A stretch of 64,000 nt of DNA, from assembly GCA_947685225.1 (NCBI GenBank), contig CANTUV010000033.1, positions 51,251,001 to 51,315,000 on the forward strand. The letters run 5' to 3'. The stretch's first letter is position 1. Each line of letters starts with the position of its first letter. Positions 61,300-64,000 of this stretch are shown here, one piece after another. This DNA comes from Garcia nutans. Lineage: Eukaryota; Streptophyta; Magnoliopsida; Malpighiales; Euphorbiaceae. The notes below the pieces were generated by a model. It was not told where the DNA came from. It saw only the letters and a program-made list of their open reading frames with translations, and did not search any database. Made by a program: the position numbers and the translations under genes.

Positions 61300-63071
61300 A
61301 ATTAATGATGACAAAAACCTAAGAACTATGAGGAGAAGATTTAGGGTTTTGACCTGTCAAATATAACTTGAAACTCCTTCAGAAACAATATGTGCCCACG
61401 GAACGGCCCCAATGGTAGATCACGAGCACACTGTCCGCAGTCTACGGAAGATGATGATAGATTGATATTGCCAGCTCAGGCGAAACAAAGAAATAATGGG
61501 CCTGATTTTGACTTGTAAAAACAATGTTATTTTGGGCTCTTTTGGAAAATGGCCTAACATCTCAATTGTAGTATTCTGGGGCGGCTTTTTGATAGCTGAT
61601 TAAGCCCAAGCTGATAAATCCGTAATTGAAGAAAGGGAATGGGCTTTTGACCAAAATATAAGAAAAATTGAAAATAATTTTAAATTTATCATATTTATAA
61701 ATTATTTATTAAAAAACTAAAATTTATAAAATATTTATTAAAATACTAAATTTTTAATAATTTGTAATAAGTTTACAATGAGTTTATAATAAATTTATTA
61801 TGAGTTTATAAATTTTACATAGTTTATTATAAGTTTATAATAAAAATACTAAAATATCTATGATAAAAAAATAAAAATTTTAAAAAATATGGTCAAGGGT
61901 TTTTTTTTTAATAGAAAACTTTATAATTAAATAGGTTTTTGACAAAAATATAAAAATAATTAAAAATAATTTTAAATTTACCAAATTTATAAATTATTTA
62001 CTAAAATACCAGAATTTATAAGCTATTTATTAAAATGCTAGATTTTTATTAGTTTATAATAAGTTTATAATGAGATTATCATGAATTTATTATGAGTTTA
62101 TAAATTTTATATAGTTTATAATGAGTTTATAATAAAATGATTAAAATATCTCTAATAAAAAATAAAAATTTTAAAAAATATGATGGAGGGTGTCATTTTC
62201 ACTTAGTAAAACTTAATTGCCACATTACTCCTATTTTAAGAATTTATTTTAGTTTATCTAAAAATAATTCAATGTTAATTTAGTAATTTTTTTTTAAATA
62301 AGCCGTAAGATGTATTTTGATTATTCTATGATAGTTTATTGACAAGCTATTTTCAACAAAAAAATCAATTTACCAATTCAAAGAGAAAGAAAAAAGAAAC
62401 AGAAGTTTCCTTGTATATGAAAGATCAAGTAAACCTAATAAAATAAAATAAAGAAAAATAAAAATCATTTTTTAAAGACAAAACGTTGAAACTTCGTAGA
62501 GAGAGAACAAACGAATGAAGTTTTGATAAAGAAATAATAGTAATACCAAATTTTTTATATTGAAAAGCGTTGTTGAGCAGTGGCATTGTCAAAGCTTAAC
62601 CTACAAAATTCAATTCTGAATTCTGAAGCCGCCCACATGTCTCTGCAGCTAATAGTTGTTGCTTGTTGGAATTGGACCCTTTTCGAAGTCAAGTCAATTT
62701 TTTCTTATATATATATATATTAATATATTGACCACGTAATAGGTACGATAAATCGGTCAAATTTTCATATTTTCATTCATTCATTTTATCTAGAAATAAT
62801 TAAGTTCCCAAACCACTAACCTAATCTCTGCTCCAAAAAAAAAAAAAACCACTAACAAAATAATTATTGTTTTTTAAACCAAAATCCTATGCTTTTCATG
62901 TGCTTAACGCGCATGCCATTGACCAATCCATTTTAGCCCAGCGTTAATATATAAATTTTCTACAACTTAAGTAATACATATAAAATACTTCAATATTAAA
63001 AAGGTTTAATTTAAGACATTAATTAAGGATAAAAATGAGAAAAAAAAAATAGCATCGAACTTGATTAAAAT
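61300..63071. other. Promoter of the UVR/NTF2-like gene, then AT-rich repeats
   Basis: The first 200 bp upstream of the minus-strand gene are mixed sequence and probably hold its promoter. An AT-rich duplication follows, and then 62260-63070 without genes. Confidence 0.5.
61647..62182. repeat. Diverged tandem duplication of an AT-rich unit (about 245 bp)
   Basis: Units 61647-61890 and 61938-62182 share GA(C)CAAAATATA at the start, TTTATTATGAGTTTATAAAT in the middle and ATAAAAATTTTAAAAAATATG at the end. Related sequence occurs at about 50720-50960 and, complemented, at 5810-6020, so it is a dispersed family. Confidence 0.65.
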
Positions 63072-63503
63072 TTACATCCACACAAACCAAAAATCTATCC
63101 TCAGATCCTCCTCGTATATTATTAGTTGATTCATTCCAAGAGTATCATCACCCCGATATATTTTTTCAGGCAATAGTATCTTATAAGCAACAGAAATTTT
63201 ATATTTTTCATGAATCCCTTCAAAGTCTTCCTCGGTCAAGGTGTATGCAATATCCTTAACACGAGTTCGATCAGTACTACTCGGGAAACTCATATCCTTT
63301 TCTCCTTCCACTTCTTCATCCACGAGAGCGGGACTTGCCGTTGTCATCCTGAGCTCAGGAACTTCGGCCATCCCAATGTTCGTCACACTATCTTCATCTG
63401 AGGAACTACTTGCTCTATTAGACTCAGACGGATCACTAAATCTTAAGTACTCCTTGCTCAATCTTTGCTCATCTGTGGAAACGTGATCACTCTTCGAACT
63501 CAT
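63072..63503 (-). pseudogene. N-terminal part of a 'putative gypsy-type transposon' domain gene
   Basis: The 143-aa frame has a Ser/Glu-rich start (MSSKSDHVSTDEQR), then YTLTEEDFEGIHEKYKISV and MNQLIIYEEDLRIDFWF. The pattern, with IYEEDLR leading to a hydrophobic block, matches the start of the plant Transposase_28 / putative gypsy-type transposon domain, where a longer LHPF-type region should follow. Here it stops after FWFVWM, and AT-rich DNA continues. It is therefore the truncated 5' end of a mobile-element gene and not a host gene. The assignment rests on remembered family patterns. Confidence 0.6.
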
Positions 63504-64000
63504 TTTATATAGAATACAATATTACAAAACTCAATTTATAAAAGTGGTACTCACCGATTCCTGCTCAAAGCCCCGATCAGTTATCAAATTTTTGCTTCCC
63601 AAACACCAAACTTAATTGCACCGTGCAAATTGTCCTTGAGCAATCAGACTCTAGAGGGCTTGCTATGTGTCGAATGGCTGCCCCTTTCATCCCTATTTAT
63701 AGATAACCTCATTTACTGTGAAGGACGCGAAAATCAATTTTTTTCCCACCCTAATAACATCCAGCAACCCGAACATCGCACCCACTGGATCACGACACGT
63801 GTTCTCCATAATAACATCACTCTACCATTATCGCTACACTTGACATAAATGTCTGTTCAGTAGGGAGGGACTAGTGATACCACCGAAACTATAATATCGA
63901 ATTTCGGTGCATCTCCCATCCCGATATACTCACGTAATTGAACTCTTCTCTGTTCGGACGGTAGTTAGTATGATGTGACAAGAAGCAATGATGATGACAC
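63504..64000 (-). promoter_or_regulatory. Upstream region of the gypsy-type remnant, with TATA box
   Basis: TATAAATA lies at 63694-63701 on the minus strand, about 190 bp before the ATG. The region is less AT-rich than its surroundings and reaches the window edge, so it may be an LTR or leader of the element. I could not see a second copy to define LTR borders. Confidence 0.45.

Noticed and set aside
1..64000. CRISPR array, defence system, tRNA or rRNA gene
   Set aside because: No regular spaced repeats, prokaryotic operon layout, tRNA cloverleaf or rRNA core sequence could be recognised; the DNA is plant nuclear in character.

Overview
This is nuclear DNA of a flowering plant. The genes have spliced GT-AG introns, the intergenic DNA is very AT-rich and full of microsatellites, and every recognisable protein belongs to a plant family. 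Protein similarity and the transposon content point to a eudicot, perhaps one with a Malpighiales-like (cassava or rubber type) genome. The species cannot be fixed from sequence alone. I see no rRNA, tRNA, CRISPR array or bacterial system.

Five complete genes and one partial gene can be supported. From left to right they are: the first two coding exons of a universal stress protein (minus, running off the left edge); a five-exon plant-specific protein of 403 aa carrying the motif DDCEFWLPPQFLTDDD (23505-25232, plus); an intact COPT/Ctr copper transporter (40176-40724, minus); a class I-like small heat-shock protein (48822-49274, minus); a 919-aa DUF3527 protein in two exons (56433-59285, plus); and, tail to tail with it, a three-exon protein with a UVR motif and an NTF2/SnoaL-like domain and a plastid-like N-terminus (60078-61299, minus). 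Broken genes are a frameshifted COPT copy (33999-34398), two relics of a flavonoid-type UDP-glycosyltransferase (near 43.8 and 50 kb), a hyccin-like relic split by a MITE (27.0-27.9 kb) and the start of a gypsy-type element gene (63072-63503).

The rest is mostly transposon-derived. Elements whose ends and target-site duplications (TSDs) can be read directly are: a degenerate Ty1/copia element at 9682-13971 with unusual TA...TA LTR ends and TSD ACTCC; a 379-bp TRIM at 3315-3693 with TSD AATAC; a solo LTR at 29199-29483 with TSD CCATC; five hAT-like non-autonomous elements with 8-bp TSDs; a PIF/Harbinger-like MITE with TSD TAA and a second candidate with TTA; and three copies of one almost fully palindromic MITE with 9-bp TSDs at 29979, 34687 and 37468. 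An unclassified AT-rich repeat of about 0.85 kb occurs three times. A tandem segmental duplication covers about 42.6-52.6 kb and flanks the sHSP gene.

The genes do not form a pathway. Their order looks ancestral. From memory, Arabidopsis carries DUF3527, two COPT genes and the LPPQFLTDDD-type gene next to each other on chromosome 5, the USP gene next to a paralogue of the last on chromosome 3, and an sHSP next to a DUF3527 gene on chromosome 2. The window therefore looks like a less rearranged version of a shared ancestral block, expanded by transposons.
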